A stretch of DNA of 64,000 nucleotides from Pseudomonas sp. ICMP 561 (GCF_002699985.1 NZ_LKBT01000003.1:1-64000); one strand, 5' to 3'. Counted from the first letter of the stretch, positions 1-8,575 are shown. Notes: generated by a model not told the origin, from the letters alone. Numbers and translations: made by a program.

Positions 1-602
1 TCTCAGACCTGAACGCTGCTCGCGGCTAAAGCCGCTCCTACGACGAGAGGCGGCGAACACCAGGCATCCGCAAGACCGCTTACATTACAACCCGTAGGAC
101 CGGCTTCAGCCGGGAGGGCGTCCGTTGCAACACCACCCTCTCAGACCTGAACGCTGCTCGCGGCTAAAGCCGCTCCTACGACGAGAGGCGGCGAACACCA
201 GGCATCCGCAAGACCGCTTACATCACAACCCGTAGGACCGGCTTCAGCCGGGAGGGCGTCCGTTGCAACGCCACCATCTCAGACCTGAACGCTGCTCGCG
301 GCTAAAGCCGCTTCTACGACGAGAGGCGGCGAACACCGCGCATCCGCAAGACCGCTTACATCACAAATCCGTAGGACCGGCTTCAGCCGGGAGGGCGTCC
401 GTTGCAACACCACCATCTCAGACCTGAACGCTGCTCGCGGCTAAAGCCGCTCCTACGACGAGAGGCGGCGAACACCAGGCATCCGCAAGACCGCTTACAT
501 CACAACCCGTAGGACCGGCTTCAGCCGGGAGGGCGTCCGTTGCAACACCACCCTCTCAGACCTGAACGCTGCTCGCGGCTAAAGCCGCTCCTACGACGAG
601 AG
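1..602. repeat. Tandem REP array, about 138-bp unit, 4.4 copies
   Basis: Units begin at 1, 139, 277, 416 and 554, so the period is 138-139 bp; the last unit is cut at about 602. Each unit carries two different short palindromes: one around GCGGCTAAAGCCGC followed by TCCTAC, and one around GGACCGGCTTCAGCCGGGAG preceded by GTA. Units differ by only a few substitutions, which suggests recent tandem amplification. The array ends 9 bp before the stop of the RAYT remnant, and a further copy lies on the other side of that gene. REP sequences next to a RAYT are the expected arrangement for Pseudomonas. The repeat probably continues to the left of the window. Confidence 0.9.
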
Positions 603-610
603 TCTGGGTA

Positions 611-1068
611 TTAAGTCCAGTCTGAATCCCATAGCGGGTAATCCCCTTCGCATTCAACCAAGCCTGCTCGTATAGGGTTGGCAATTACATATCGGGCGAT
701 CTCTAGGAGATCCTTGTCAGTCCTTATTGCTTTATCATAATAGCCCTTTTGCCACGCGAATGTTTTAAGGCCGTATGCCTTATTAATCTCGAAAGAGCTT
801 CGACCTTTTAGCAATTGCATAAGGGTTGCCAGTGATCCTGATTTGAGCTCGAACAGCCAGTGCACGTGGTCTGGCATTACCACCCAGGCTAGCGAATATG
901 CAACTCCGCTGTCGTGCAGCCGCTTTAGTTCACGGACCATCATGCGGCCTGTATTAAAGTCGTCGAATATAGGCAGGCGGTCCTTCACGACGCAGGTTAC
1001 GAGATAGCTGTTCCCGGTTGTGAAACTCGACCGATACGAAGTGAACGTCCGTGTTCGCGGTACGACAT
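611..1068 (-). pseudogene. REP-associated tyrosine transposase (RAYT), frameshifted near the N-terminus
   Basis: RAYTs are single-copy relatives of IS200/IS605 Y1 transposases that bind and nick REP palindromes. The body, readable from a GTG at 988 to the stop at 611, has the HUH motif (HVHWLF) and the RYVIANPIRAGLV helix with the likely catalytic Tyr. The natural start appears to be the ATG at 1068, preceded at good spacing by GGGAG. From it the frame reads MSYREHGRSLRIGRVSQPGTA, a typical RAYT N-terminus, then hits TAA at 997-999. The other frame picks up at once with YLVTCVVKDR. One missing base between 1006 and 1007 explains this; restoring it gives 152 aa, a normal RAYT length. REP copies flank the gene at 554-602 and about 1229-1254. 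It is probably inactive, unless the internal GTG gives a working shortened protein. Confidence 0.85.
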
Positions 1069-1404
1069 GCTATTGCTCCCTTTTTTGATCTGAGGGTTAA
1101 CAATAGATGCGTTTAATCACGCGTTTCTTCTTTGATGCTTATCGAAAGATTTCCAAGCTCTGCGACATCCGGAGGGGCTGGCATCGGCAGAAAAAATGAC
1201 ATTTGCAACAATGAGTATCTTGAGTTTGAACGCTGCTCGCGGCTAAAGCCGCTCCTACGACGAGAGGCGGCGAACACCGCGCATCCGCAAGACCGCTTAC
1301 ATCACAACCCGTAGGACCGGCTTCAGCCGGGAGGGCGTCAGCGGCACTAGCGCATATTTCGGAAGCGTCCGCTGCTCGTGACTGAACTATCCAATCGCCA
1401 GTGC
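1069..1404. other. Gap with one partial REP unit; no gene seen
   Basis: From about 1226 to 1340 the sequence is a nearly complete copy of the 138-bp unit at 1-602, with both palindromes. It starts at TTTGAACGCTGCTCGCGG and ends at the GGGAGGGCGTC end. The rest (1069-1225 and 1341-1404) shows no convincing open reading frame. The copy places REPs on both sides of the RAYT. Confidence 0.75.
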
Positions 1405-2304
1405 CTAAGGCAAAGCAACTACCTGATCAGCAGGGAGATAGTTAAAAGCTACATTGTCTTCGTTTGACTCCGGCATGGTGATGGCGATAACAGGTACGCT
1501 GAGTCCAGTGGTGTTTTTAAAATCAAGCTGATTATTTTGAGCGTCCATTCGGCCGGTGCCTGACTGACCTGCTTCGTAAAAAAAGGCCTGCAGCGGTAGA
1601 TTATTACCCTGTCCATTGGGCCATATGGCTAGCACTACTTCATTATTTTGCCCAAAGTAATAAGGCATGGAAGATAAAACGAGCTGACGTGCTTCCAGCG
1701 TAGCGATAAAAGCAGTAGTAGCCCCTGCACCTAATACATTTCGTGTGGCAAAACCGCAAATGTTTGCACTGATTATCATAAAGTTTTCATACCATCCTCT
1801 TGCGGTGGTAATGCCCAATGATTGGCAGGGTGCACTTAGCGGGGCATCCGGTGAAACGCCACAGCCTCTGTCATCACGGTAGTCGGTGGCCCCATTAAGA
1901 GGGAACGAACAAAGAAGTTCAGGCGTTAACTTTCCATTGGCGTAGAACGGAGGCAGAAAAATATAGCCGTTGCCGTTCGCTCCCGATGTGCTGCGGAATT
2001 GGGAGTCACGCCGTAGATAGGAGAAGGAAACAGAGCCTTTTTGATGGGAGTTTATGGAGTTGTCCCAGACGTGGTAGTTGGGAGAATAAGCGGTCGCTCT
2101 AATGATTACACCGCTGCACAGAAAAGCAGGATGCGAAGGCAGGCCACAATTCGCACGCGTGTCATTATAACGTTCGGTAAGTTGTCGCTGCACAACGTCA
2201 CCCGTATTGTCCTGGCGCGTTTGTTGTGGGGGAGGGTTATCGTTGGGTGCGTAAGTACAACTGCTCAATATAAAGCCGAACGCCAGAAGGAATGCCTTGA
2301 ACAT
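1405..2304 (-). CDS. Halovibrin (HvnA)-like lipoprotein, putative NAD+ glycohydrolase
   Basis: A 299-aa predicted lipoprotein. The N-terminus is a short signal peptide ending in lipobox LSSC (Cys16), then a Pro/Gln-rich linker. From about residue 40 it resembles the Pseudomonas halovibrin HvnA family as I recall it: a QLTERYNDTRANCG segment, PAFLCSGVIIRAT, a VSFSYLRRDS stretch, a CGVSP segment and the C-terminal PVIAITMPE strand. Six or more cysteines after the lipobox suggest disulfides in the periplasm or outside the cell. Vibrio fischeri halovibrins are secreted NAD+ glycohydrolases; activity here is inferred from family resemblance only. The ATG at 2304 has GGGGAG at good spacing. It stands alone beside the RAYT/REP region and looks less GC-rich than the core genes. 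Name moderately sure, function unproven. Confidence 0.6.
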   Translation of the reverse strand: MFKAFLLAFGFILSSCTYAPNDNPPPQQTRQDNTGDVVQRQLTERYNDTRANCGLPSHPAFLCSGVIIRATAYSPNYHVWDNSINSHQKGSVSFSYLRRDSQFRSTSGANGNGYIFLPPFYANGKLTPELLCSFPLNGATDYRDDRGCGVSPDAPLSAPCQSLGITTARGWYENFMIISANICGFATRNVLGAGATTAFIATLEARQLVLSSMPYYFGQNNEVVLAIWPNGQGNNLPLQAFFYEAGQSGTGRMDAQNNQLDFKNTTGLSVPVIAITMPESNEDNVAFNYLPADQVVALP

Positions 2305-2724
2305 GATGAAAGCTCCCCATGCGAATCATGATGGATGACGCTAGCGCTCCGATGATCGGCACGTGATTTCAGTGTGGCAGATGATTGTGTTTGATAAATG
2401 GAAACAGGGAAGGGGCGTAAGAGTAATTCGCAATAATGGCTTTCTTGTTTATCGCCATTGTCTTACTCACTTTTAAGTTGTCGGCCTTATGTCGATTTCA
2501 TTGTTTTTGAGGGGGGTATATTCAGTGCAGGCAGCCGGATGTTTGCAAATATAACGATTCTTGTTTAGCGTCAACGGTTCCCTCTTTATCGCCAAAGAGT
2601 CTGAGTGCTGTCATTTCTAACAGTTATCTTTCATTCATCGTTGAACAATACTAAGGGCGGAACATCGTAACGGCTGCGAATTGCAGCGCTCTGTAAACTT
2701 TCGTCCACTCATGCAGGTGGTGTC
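2305..2724. other. Intergenic region between two divergent accessory genes
   Basis: A 420-nt, comparatively AT-rich gap that should hold promoters for the halovibrin-like gene (leftward) and the Ig-repeat gene (rightward). I see no REP element, RNA gene or terminator in it. No promoter could be assigned with confidence. Confidence 0.5.
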
Positions 2725-3600
2725 ATGCCAACCCGTCCTCAATCTACTCAAGAAATGGCTTCGCCCTCAATCGATAACGTCGTTGATTCCCAAGGCGCTC
2801 CAGTATCGGACGGCGGGTTTACTCGAGATCCTGAACTCACGTTATCGGGCGCTGCTGTTGATACTCAGGTCCTGGAGATTCTGGATAACGGCACCCGCAG
2901 GCTCATGGTCTGGCCGGAAGACGATACGTGGTCAGCGCAAGTGAATTTGATAACAGCGGGAAGCCACAGCTTCATTGCTCGATCAATCGATAACGGTGCA
3001 GAGTCTGAGCCCTGGATGATTAACGCAAGCTGGAATGAGCCGGTTATCGAAGGTGTCGTTGACTCTCAAGGCGTCCCTGTATCGGACGGTGGCTTCACCA
3101 GAGATCCTGAACTCACATTATCGGGCGCTGCAGTTGATACTCAGGTCCTGGAGATTCTGGATAACGGCACCCGCAGGCTCATGGTCTGGCCGGAAGACGA
3201 TACGTGGTCAGCGCAAGTGAATTTGATAACAGCGGGAAGCCACAGCTTCATTGCTCGATCAATCGATAACGGTGCAGAGTCTGAGCCCTGGATGATTAAC
3301 GCAAGCTGGAATGAGCCACGTATCTTGGGTGTTGTAGATTCCCAGGGTGTTCCTGTGCCGAACGGCGGCTCTACTCCCGATACTCTGTTGACTCTTTCTG
3401 GAACGGTGGTTGATGAGACCAGGCCCGACGTCCTGGATATTCTGGATAACAATCTTCTGATGGCCAGAGCCTTTCCATTTGAAGGTGGTTGGGACGCGCA
3501 ACTGCGAGGATTAACGGTCGGAGATCATAGCTTTACTGCGCGATCAAACAACAACAGTGCAGTGTCTGAGCCTTGGTTAATTACAGTGACAGCCTCCTGA
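2725..3600 (+). CDS. Three-repeat Ig-like domain protein
   Basis: A 291-aa protein made almost entirely of three copies of a 92-residue unit, with VVDSQG at residues 19, 111 and 203. Each unit runs from that motif through a GG(F/S)T(R/P)D turn, LTLSG, VLEILDN or VLDILDN, a WS/WDAQ strand, a G-x-HSF-x-ARS hairpin and SEPW. This pattern fits bacterial Ig-like beta-sandwich repeats. Units 1 and 2 are almost identical in protein and DNA; unit 3 has diverged. No signal peptide or membrane segment is seen, so the protein is cytosolic or exported by another route. AGGTGG lies 6 nt before the ATG. Specific function unknown: such repeats often act as adhesive or spacer modules, which is inference. It has no operon partner. 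Confidence 0.75.
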   Translation: MPTRPQSTQEMASPSIDNVVDSQGAPVSDGGFTRDPELTLSGAAVDTQVLEILDNGTRRLMVWPEDDTWSAQVNLITAGSHSFIARSIDNGAESEPWMINASWNEPVIEGVVDSQGVPVSDGGFTRDPELTLSGAAVDTQVLEILDNGTRRLMVWPEDDTWSAQVNLITAGSHSFIARSIDNGAESEPWMINASWNEPRILGVVDSQGVPVPNGGSTPDTLLTLSGTVVDETRPDVLDILDNNLLMARAFPFEGGWDAQLRGLTVGDHSFTARSNNNSAVSEPWLITVTAS

Positions 3601-4085
3601 TTGCACAGGATCAACAACGATGTATTTCTCGGTGAATTCGGTCCCACAGGATCGCGGTGGGCTTGAGTCTGGCGCCAACCCCGTGGGAGTCGCCCCGGTG
3701 TCCCTGACACCACGCTGTCGCGCAGCAAACACGGACCCTGTAGGAGTGAGCTTGCTCGCGATTTGGCCTGTCAGTCGATGAATATATTGCCTGTGCTGGA
3801 GCTATCGCGAGCAATGTGGATCGCCACCCCGGTCACTCCTACAGTAAAAAGCATTCCAAATCAGATAGTTATATTTTGTTTGATAGGAGCGAATTCATTC
3901 GCGAGGGGCCGATGCATCCGCAGCGTCTTCGTCGTCAGGAATAGCGCTTTCCCGAATGAATTCGGTCCCACATGTTCTTCGTGAATTCAGATCGTTACGT
4001 GTTAGATAGGAGCGAACTTGTTCGCGAGGCGATGTTGCTGATTACGCAAAGCAGGCGCCTCACTAACAAACTGTTTTTTACCCCA
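3601..4085. repeat. Intergenic cluster of degenerate REP/REPIN elements
   Basis: Three REP-like pieces are visible. At about 3738-3843 a TAGGAGTGAGCTTGCTCGCGA arm faces a degenerate partner ending CACTCCTACAG. At 3884-3974 a REPIN-like pair has TAGGAGCGAATTCATTCGCGAG on the left and CGAATGAATTCGGTCCCACA on the right. At 4007-4032 a single REP reads TAGGAGCGAACTTGTTCGCG. The left arm of the second is preceded by an AT-rich stretch that recurs at 34793. No gene is supported here. Confidence 0.7.
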
Positions 4086-4748
4086 TCAATTCCCCGCCAG
4101 ACTCGGCGGCATGCACACACCGGTGCCACCAATCCCGCAATAACCCTGCGGATTTTTTGCCAGGTATTGCTGGTGGTACGCCTCGGCAAAGAACACAGTC
4201 GGCGCTTCTTCGATTTCGGTGGTGATTTCACCCAGCCCGGCTTTGGTCAGTTCTGCCTGGTAAACAGCTGCGCTGGCTTTTGCGCCAGCGAGCTGTTCCG
4301 GGGTAGTGCAGTAGATCACCGAGCGGTATTGCGTGCCGATGTCGTTGCCCTGGCGCATGCCTTGAGTCGGGTTGTGCAGTTCCCAGAACTGGGTCAGCAG
4401 TTGGTCGTAGCTGACTTTTTCCGGCTCGTAGACCACCAGCACGACTTCTGTGTGGCCAGTCAGACCGGAGCAGACTTCTTCGTAGGTCGGGTTAGGCGTG
4501 AAGCCACCGGCATAGCCGACAACGGTGCTTACGACGCCGTCCCGTTGCCAGAAGCGGCGTTCGGCACCCCAGAAGCAACCCAGACCGAAAATGGCGAATT
4601 CCACGTTGCTGGTGAACGGGCCCAGTAGCGGGTTGCCGTTGACGAAGTGGGTTTCCGGCAGTGCCATCGGTGTTTCGCGACCCGGCAGGGCTTGTTCGGC
4701 AGTTGGGAGTACGTTTTTGTTCACAAGAATTTCCGAGCGTAGAGCCAT
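4086..4748 (-). CDS. msrA: Peptide methionine-(S)-S-oxide reductase MsrA
   Basis: Repairs oxidised proteins by reducing methionine-S-sulfoxide with thioredoxin as electron donor. The catalytic motif [11 protein letters not shown] is present (Cys58 in the 220-aa form starting at MALRSEI). GYAGG, GHTEVV and the YRSVIY/HQQYL blocks of the family follow in order. The C-terminal [10 protein letters not shown] stretch supplies a likely recycling cysteine. I chose the ATG at 4748 because AGGAAAAGG lies just upstream and the N-terminus [21 protein letters not shown] is usual for Pseudomonas MsrA; an in-frame start 15 nt upstream lacks that support. It lies downstream of dipA, as in PAO1, separated by a REPIN, so probably has its own promoter. 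Confidence 0.95.
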   Translation of the reverse strand: MALRSEILVNKNVLPTAEQALPGRETPMALPETHFVNGNPLLGPFTSNVEFAIFGLGCFWGAERRFWQRDGVVSTVVGYAGGFTPNPTYEEVCSGLTGHTEVVLVVYEPEKVSYDQLLTQFWELHNPTQGMRQGNDIGTQYRSVIYCTTPEQLAGAKASAAVYQAELTKAGLGEITTEIEEAPTVFFAEAYHQQYLAKNPQGYCGIGGTGVCMPPSLAGN

Positions 4749-4809
4749 GAACCTTTTCCTCATGGTGGGATGCGGGCGGGCCGCGAAGGTAATCAGGGCG
4801 CGGCTCCCG

Positions 4810-4875
4810 GTAGGAGCGAACTTGTTCGCGAGGCGATGTCAGTTTCGCCGCCTCGCCAACAAGTTGCCTCCTACC
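4810..4875. repeat. REPIN (TAGGAGCGAACTTGTTCGCG type)
   Basis: Inverted pair: TAGGAGCGAACTTGTTCGCGAGGCG on the left, CGCCTCGCCAACAAGTTGCCTCCTAC on the right, with a loop of about 16 nt. The right arm carries the CCAACAAGTTGCC variant also seen in the array at 58104-58624. It lies between dipA and msrA. Confidence 0.85.
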
Positions 4876-4938
4876 GAGGGCGGCGTTATGTCAGTTAGCA
4901 GCAAGTGTGCCCCAAACAAGCGGGCAGGGGGAAGTCTG

Positions 4939-7632
4939 TCAGGCCAATGGTCCGCGTGGGTAGCGGCGCAGCTTGTCGATCAGGTCCCGACCGGGGATGG
5001 GTTTGTCGAACAGGTAGCCTTGACCGACGTCGCAGCGATGGCGGCGCAGGAACGTCAGTTGAGCGGCGGTTTCGATGCCTTCGGCGACCACTTTGAGCTT
5101 GAGGTTGTGGGCCATGGCGATGACTGCCGAGGTGATTTCCATGTCGTCCTCATCATCCGGAATATCACGGATGAAGCTGCGGTCGATCTTGATCACGTCG
5201 ATGGGGAATTTTTTCAGGTAGCTGAACGATGAATAGCCAGTGCCGAAGTCATCCATGGCCAGCGACAAGCCCATTTTCTTCAGGGCGTCCAGTTGCTGAC
5301 GGGTGTCTTCAGTGGCCTCCAGCAGCAAGCCTTCGGTCAGCTCCAGCTCCAGCAGGGAAGCATCGAGCTGTTCCTCTTTGAGGATCGCGGCGATTGCACT
5401 CACCAGCTCGGGGTCGGAGAACTGCTTGGGGGACACGTTGATCGCCACTTGCAGATTGCCGAAACCGGCTGCGGTCAGTTGCTTGCTCATGCGGCAGGAC
5501 TGGCGGGCTACCCATTTGCCGATCGGGATGATCAGACCCGTCTCTTCAGCGACGCTGATGAACTGGTCAGGGCGAATCATGCCCTTCTCCGGGTGGTTCC
5601 AGCGCAATAGCGCTTCCATGCCGATCAGACGCCCGCTGAGCAGGCACAGCTTGGGCTGGTAGAAGACCTCCAGCTCATTTTGCGTCAGGGCGCGGCGCAG
5701 GTTGTTTTCAACGAACAGTTTGTAGCTGGCCTCGGCATTCAGGGCCTCGGTAAACAGCTGAACCTGATGCTTGCCGTTGGCTTTGGCCTTGTGCAGCGCA
5801 AGCCCGGCGTTTTTCATCAGCGTCTGCGGATCACGACCATGCAGCGGTGCGCAGGCCAGGCCCACAGAGCCGGTGACGCTGATCAACTGGTTATCGACGA
5901 AGATCGGCTTGTCCAGTGTTGCCAGCACCTGGGTGGCAATGCTTTGCCCGGCATCGGGTCCGGTCTGGTCGAGCAGCACGGCGAATTCATTACTGGCAAA
6001 ACGCGCCAACACGTCGCTGGGGCTCAGCGTGTTACGCAGGCGACGGGCAAGGCTGATCAGCAGTTTGTCGCCGGTTTGGTGGCCCAGGCTGTCGTTGATG
6101 CGTTTGAAGTTGTCGATGTCTACCAGCAACAGGCTCATGGGCGTGTCGCTATCCCGGGTAAAGCGCTCGTCCAGGGTGCGGATGAATGCCGGCCGGTTGC
6201 CCAGGTTGGTCAGGTTGTCGGTGTAGGCCAGGCGCTCGATGCGCTGCTGCGCCAGTTTGCTCTGAGTGATGTCTTCGTAAATGCCGATGTAATGGGTCAA
6301 CTCGCGGTTGTCGCCATACACCTTGGAAATCGACAGTTGCCCCCAGTAGGGTTCGAGGTTTTTACGACGGCTCTTGAATTCACCTTGCCAGCTGTTGCTG
6401 CTGGCAAGGCTGGAATTGGCATCCTTGAGCACTTCGCTGAGGTTTTCCAGTGCGGGCAGCTCGGACAGCTTGTACCCGTGGACCTCATCGGCCGTGTACT
6501 GGGTGATGGCGGTAAAGCTCGGGTTCACGTACTCGACCACACCGTCGCAATTGACCAGCAGGAAGGCATTGGCGCTTTGCTCGACGGCGCGCTGGAATAG
6601 GTGCAGGGCGCTGGTGGCGGTGCGGCGGGTGTGGTTGTTGATGGCCTGGGCGAATTGATCCGCCAGCTCACCGGCAAAGGCGATCTCATCGGACTGCCAG
6701 GCGCGCGGTTCACCGGTTTGCTCCAGGCACAGCACACCCATCACCTGGCCGTCGATACGAATACTGGCGTCGAGAATGGCGCTGATGTCGCGTGGTTTGA
6801 AGCTGGCGGCCATCTCTTTGGTGCGCGGGTCTTGCTGGACGTCGTGTGCATCGATGGCGCGGCTGTTATGCAGCGCTTCGAGGTAGCTCGGAAACGGGCT
6901 CGCGTCGATGGGGGCCGGCAGGTGGCTTTTTTTGTCTTCGCGGCGATAGGCCGAAATAGGTTCAAGAATGTGGCCACTGAGGTACCACATGCTGGCGCAG
7001 GAGATGTTGTAGATCTCGCAGGCACTTTTAGTGATCAGTTCAGCCGCTTCCTGCAGCGCGTTATTGGTGCTGTAGCGCTGGCGGGCGAGGTGCAGGATCA
7101 GATTTTGCTGGGCGCGGACACGCTCCAGGTGTTCGAACTGTTCGCGCTGGGCTTGTTGATTGAGCTCAAGAGCGATTTGCAGCCGTGAGTTCTGGGTCTC
7201 CAGATCGGGATTGGCGTACAGGTCGGTATCGATCTGCAGGCCATCAACGACCATCAGGTAACCGCGCAACAGGTGCCGATTGTGTTGCTTATAGCCTTCG
7301 CCCACTTCGACAACGCTGAGTGGGCCGCGGGCGGTGTGCAGGGTATAGCGCACGGTGTAATGCGGGGTTTCAGCCAGTTGCAACTGAATGGAGTCGTGTA
7401 CTTGATAGCGGGCTTCAGGTTCCATCAGGCTTGCGTAAGGCGAGCCCAATAAGGCGCAGAGTTCCACGGCAGCCAGGCCGAACTGTTTTTCACAGTTTGG
7501 ATCGAGGTAGAGCAGCGCCCAATTGGCTTCATTAAGCCGCTCGAAACGCAGCATGCCGAGGCGCGAAGGCACCGGCAATTGCGTCACTACCTCGGCCGCC
7601 GTTCTACCGGCAGCATCGGGTTGGCTCTTCAT
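4939..7632 (-). CDS. dipA: Cyclic-di-GMP phosphodiesterase DipA (PAS-GAF-PAS-GGDEF-EAL)
   Basis: An 897-aa soluble signalling protein hydrolysing c-di-GMP; in P. aeruginosa DipA (Pch) drives biofilm dispersion and motility heterogeneity. Domains in order: an N-terminal PAS-like region (about 25-150), a coiled linker (ETQNSRLQIALELNQQAQRE), a GAF domain (about 195-345), a PAS domain (about 350-475, YVNPSFTAIT), GGDEF (about 485-640) and EAL (about 650-890). The GGDEF signature is degenerate, ASNEF at 546-550, so it should not make c-di-GMP. EAL is intact: EALLRW with Glu673, then DDFGTGYSS, KIDRSF and AEGIET. No membrane segment. Start ATG 7632 gives the length expected for DipA; in-frame ATGs at 7710/7707 would add 26 residues with no clear ribosome site. 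Position downstream of aceF matches PAO1. Confidence 0.92.
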   Translation of the reverse strand: MKSQPDAAGRTAAEVVTQLPVPSRLGMLRFERLNEANWALLYLDPNCEKQFGLAAVELCALLGSPYASLMEPEARYQVHDSIQLQLAETPHYTVRYTLHTARGPLSVVEVGEGYKQHNRHLLRGYLMVVDGLQIDTDLYANPDLETQNSRLQIALELNQQAQREQFEHLERVRAQQNLILHLARQRYSTNNALQEAAELITKSACEIYNISCASMWYLSGHILEPISAYRREDKKSHLPAPIDASPFPSYLEALHNSRAIDAHDVQQDPRTKEMAASFKPRDISAILDASIRIDGQVMGVLCLEQTGEPRAWQSDEIAFAGELADQFAQAINNHTRRTATSALHLFQRAVEQSANAFLLVNCDGVVEYVNPSFTAITQYTADEVHGYKLSELPALENLSEVLKDANSSLASSNSWQGEFKSRRKNLEPYWGQLSISKVYGDNRELTHYIGIYEDITQSKLAQQRIERLAYTDNLTNLGNRPAFIRTLDERFTRDSDTPMSLLLVDIDNFKRINDSLGHQTGDKLLISLARRLRNTLSPSDVLARFASNEFAVLLDQTGPDAGQSIATQVLATLDKPIFVDNQLISVTGSVGLACAPLHGRDPQTLMKNAGLALHKAKANGKHQVQLFTEALNAEASYKLFVENNLRRALTQNELEVFYQPKLCLLSGRLIGMEALLRWNHPEKGMIRPDQFISVAEETGLIIPIGKWVARQSCRMSKQLTAAGFGNLQVAINVSPKQFSDPELVSAIAAILKEEQLDASLLELELTEGLLLEATEDTRQQLDALKKMGLSLAMDDFGTGYSSFSYLKKFPIDVIKIDRSFIRDIPDDEDDMEITSAVIAMAHNLKLKVVAEGIETAAQLTFLRRHRCDVGQGYLFDKPIPGRDLIDKLRRYPRGPLA

Positions 7633-7877
7633 GAAGGAACTCGCTTTCGGAATACTGAACGCGTGCGGGCGGGGCCCTTTCTGATTTCGCGTGTGGCAAG
7701 GTTGCATCATGCAGCACTGGCTGACAAGGGAGCGCGGTGGCTTAGTGCTATAAATGTTTGGCCATAATAGGCTGGTTGTATGCAGTTTATGAATTAAGCG
7801 CTCTAGATCAAGGCTTTGCTGGCGGTGGGGGAATATTCCGGATTAGCGGCATTTCGCCGCACTTTGCCAAATCGCGC

Positions 7878-8407
7878 ACAAAAAAAAAGCCCCGCCATGT
7901 AGGCGGGGTTGAGGTCCAGCGGTTTGGTGGAGTGAGAATTGCCGTATCGGTAGGAGCGAACTTGTTCGCGAGACAGACGACCGGGTGTGTCAGGTATACA
8001 CCTCGCGAACAAGTTCGCTCCTACCGGGCTATGCGTTCCGTCAGATGATGGGGGGTCGCAGACAGGTAGGCGATTTGTGTCTTGGAACGCTCAAAAGGCC
8101 CGCCACCGATTCAGGTAGGAGCGAACTTGTTCGCGAGACAGGCGACCGGGTGTGTCAGGTGCACACCTCGCGAACAAGTTCGCTCCTACCGGGTTATGCG
8201 TTCCGTGCAGATGATTGAATCCCGGGCAAAAAAAGCCCCGCCATGTGGGCGAGGTTGAGGTCGAGCGGTTTGGTGGAGTGAGAATTGCCGTATCGGTAGG
8301 AGCGAACTTGTTCGCGAGACAGGCGACCGGGTGTGTCAGGTTTACACCTCGCGAACAAGTTCGCTCCTACCGGGCTATGCGTTCCGTGCAGATGATTGAA
8401 TCCCGGG
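7878..8407. repeat. Block of duplicated terminator + REPIN units downstream of aceF
   Basis: Three REPINs (7950-8025, 8114-8190, 8295-8371) with TAGGAGCGAACTTGTTCGCG left arms and inverted right arms alternate with copies of the aceF terminator. Terminator-like hairpins with a poly-A flank on the plus strand occur at 7880-7908, 8228-8254 and 8408-8435. The sequences between, for example GTTTGGTGGAGTGAGAATTG and TATGCGTTCCGT, are also repeated, so the duplicated unit is roughly 180 bp and includes non-REP DNA. The middle copy lacks one hairpin, and the 8228 hairpin has mismatches. Nothing coding is seen between 7633 and 8600. Confidence 0.85.
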
Positions 8408-8436
8408 CAAAAAAAGCCCCGCCATGTAGGCGGGGT
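8408..8436 (-). terminator. Rho-independent terminator of the aceEF transcript
   Basis: On the minus strand, CCCCGCC (8429-8435) and GGCGGGG (8417-8423) form a stem with a 5-nt loop, followed by a run of T (plus-strand A run at 8409-8415). It is the first such hairpin downstream of the aceF stop. Copies lie at 7880-7908 (perfect stem) and 8228-8254 (imperfect). Confidence 0.85.
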
Positions 8437-8486
8437 TGAGGTCGAGCGGTTTGGCTCGGTGAAACAGGTGGCTCTGGCGCCGCCCC

Positions 8487-8575
8487 TGTGGGAGCGGATT
8501 CATCCGCGAAGAGGGCGGCACATCCAGCAAATCATTGCCTGATACACCGCTTTCGCGAATGAATTCGCTCCCACA
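8487..8575. repeat. REPIN (TGTGGGAGCGAATTCATTCGCG type)
   Basis: Left arm TGTGGGAGCGGATTCATCCGCG, right arm CGCGAATGAATTCGCTCCCACA, inverted, about 90 bp in all. Same family as the elements at 16454 and 50674. It lies between aceF and its terminator. Confidence 0.85.

Noticed and set aside
1..602. Possible CRISPR array (regular repeats)
   Set aside because: The units are contiguous 138-bp tandem copies without unique spacers, and no cas genes are nearby. They are REP sequences.
1132..1314. 60-codon open frame
   Set aside because: Runs through the partial REP unit and has no ribosome site or homology.
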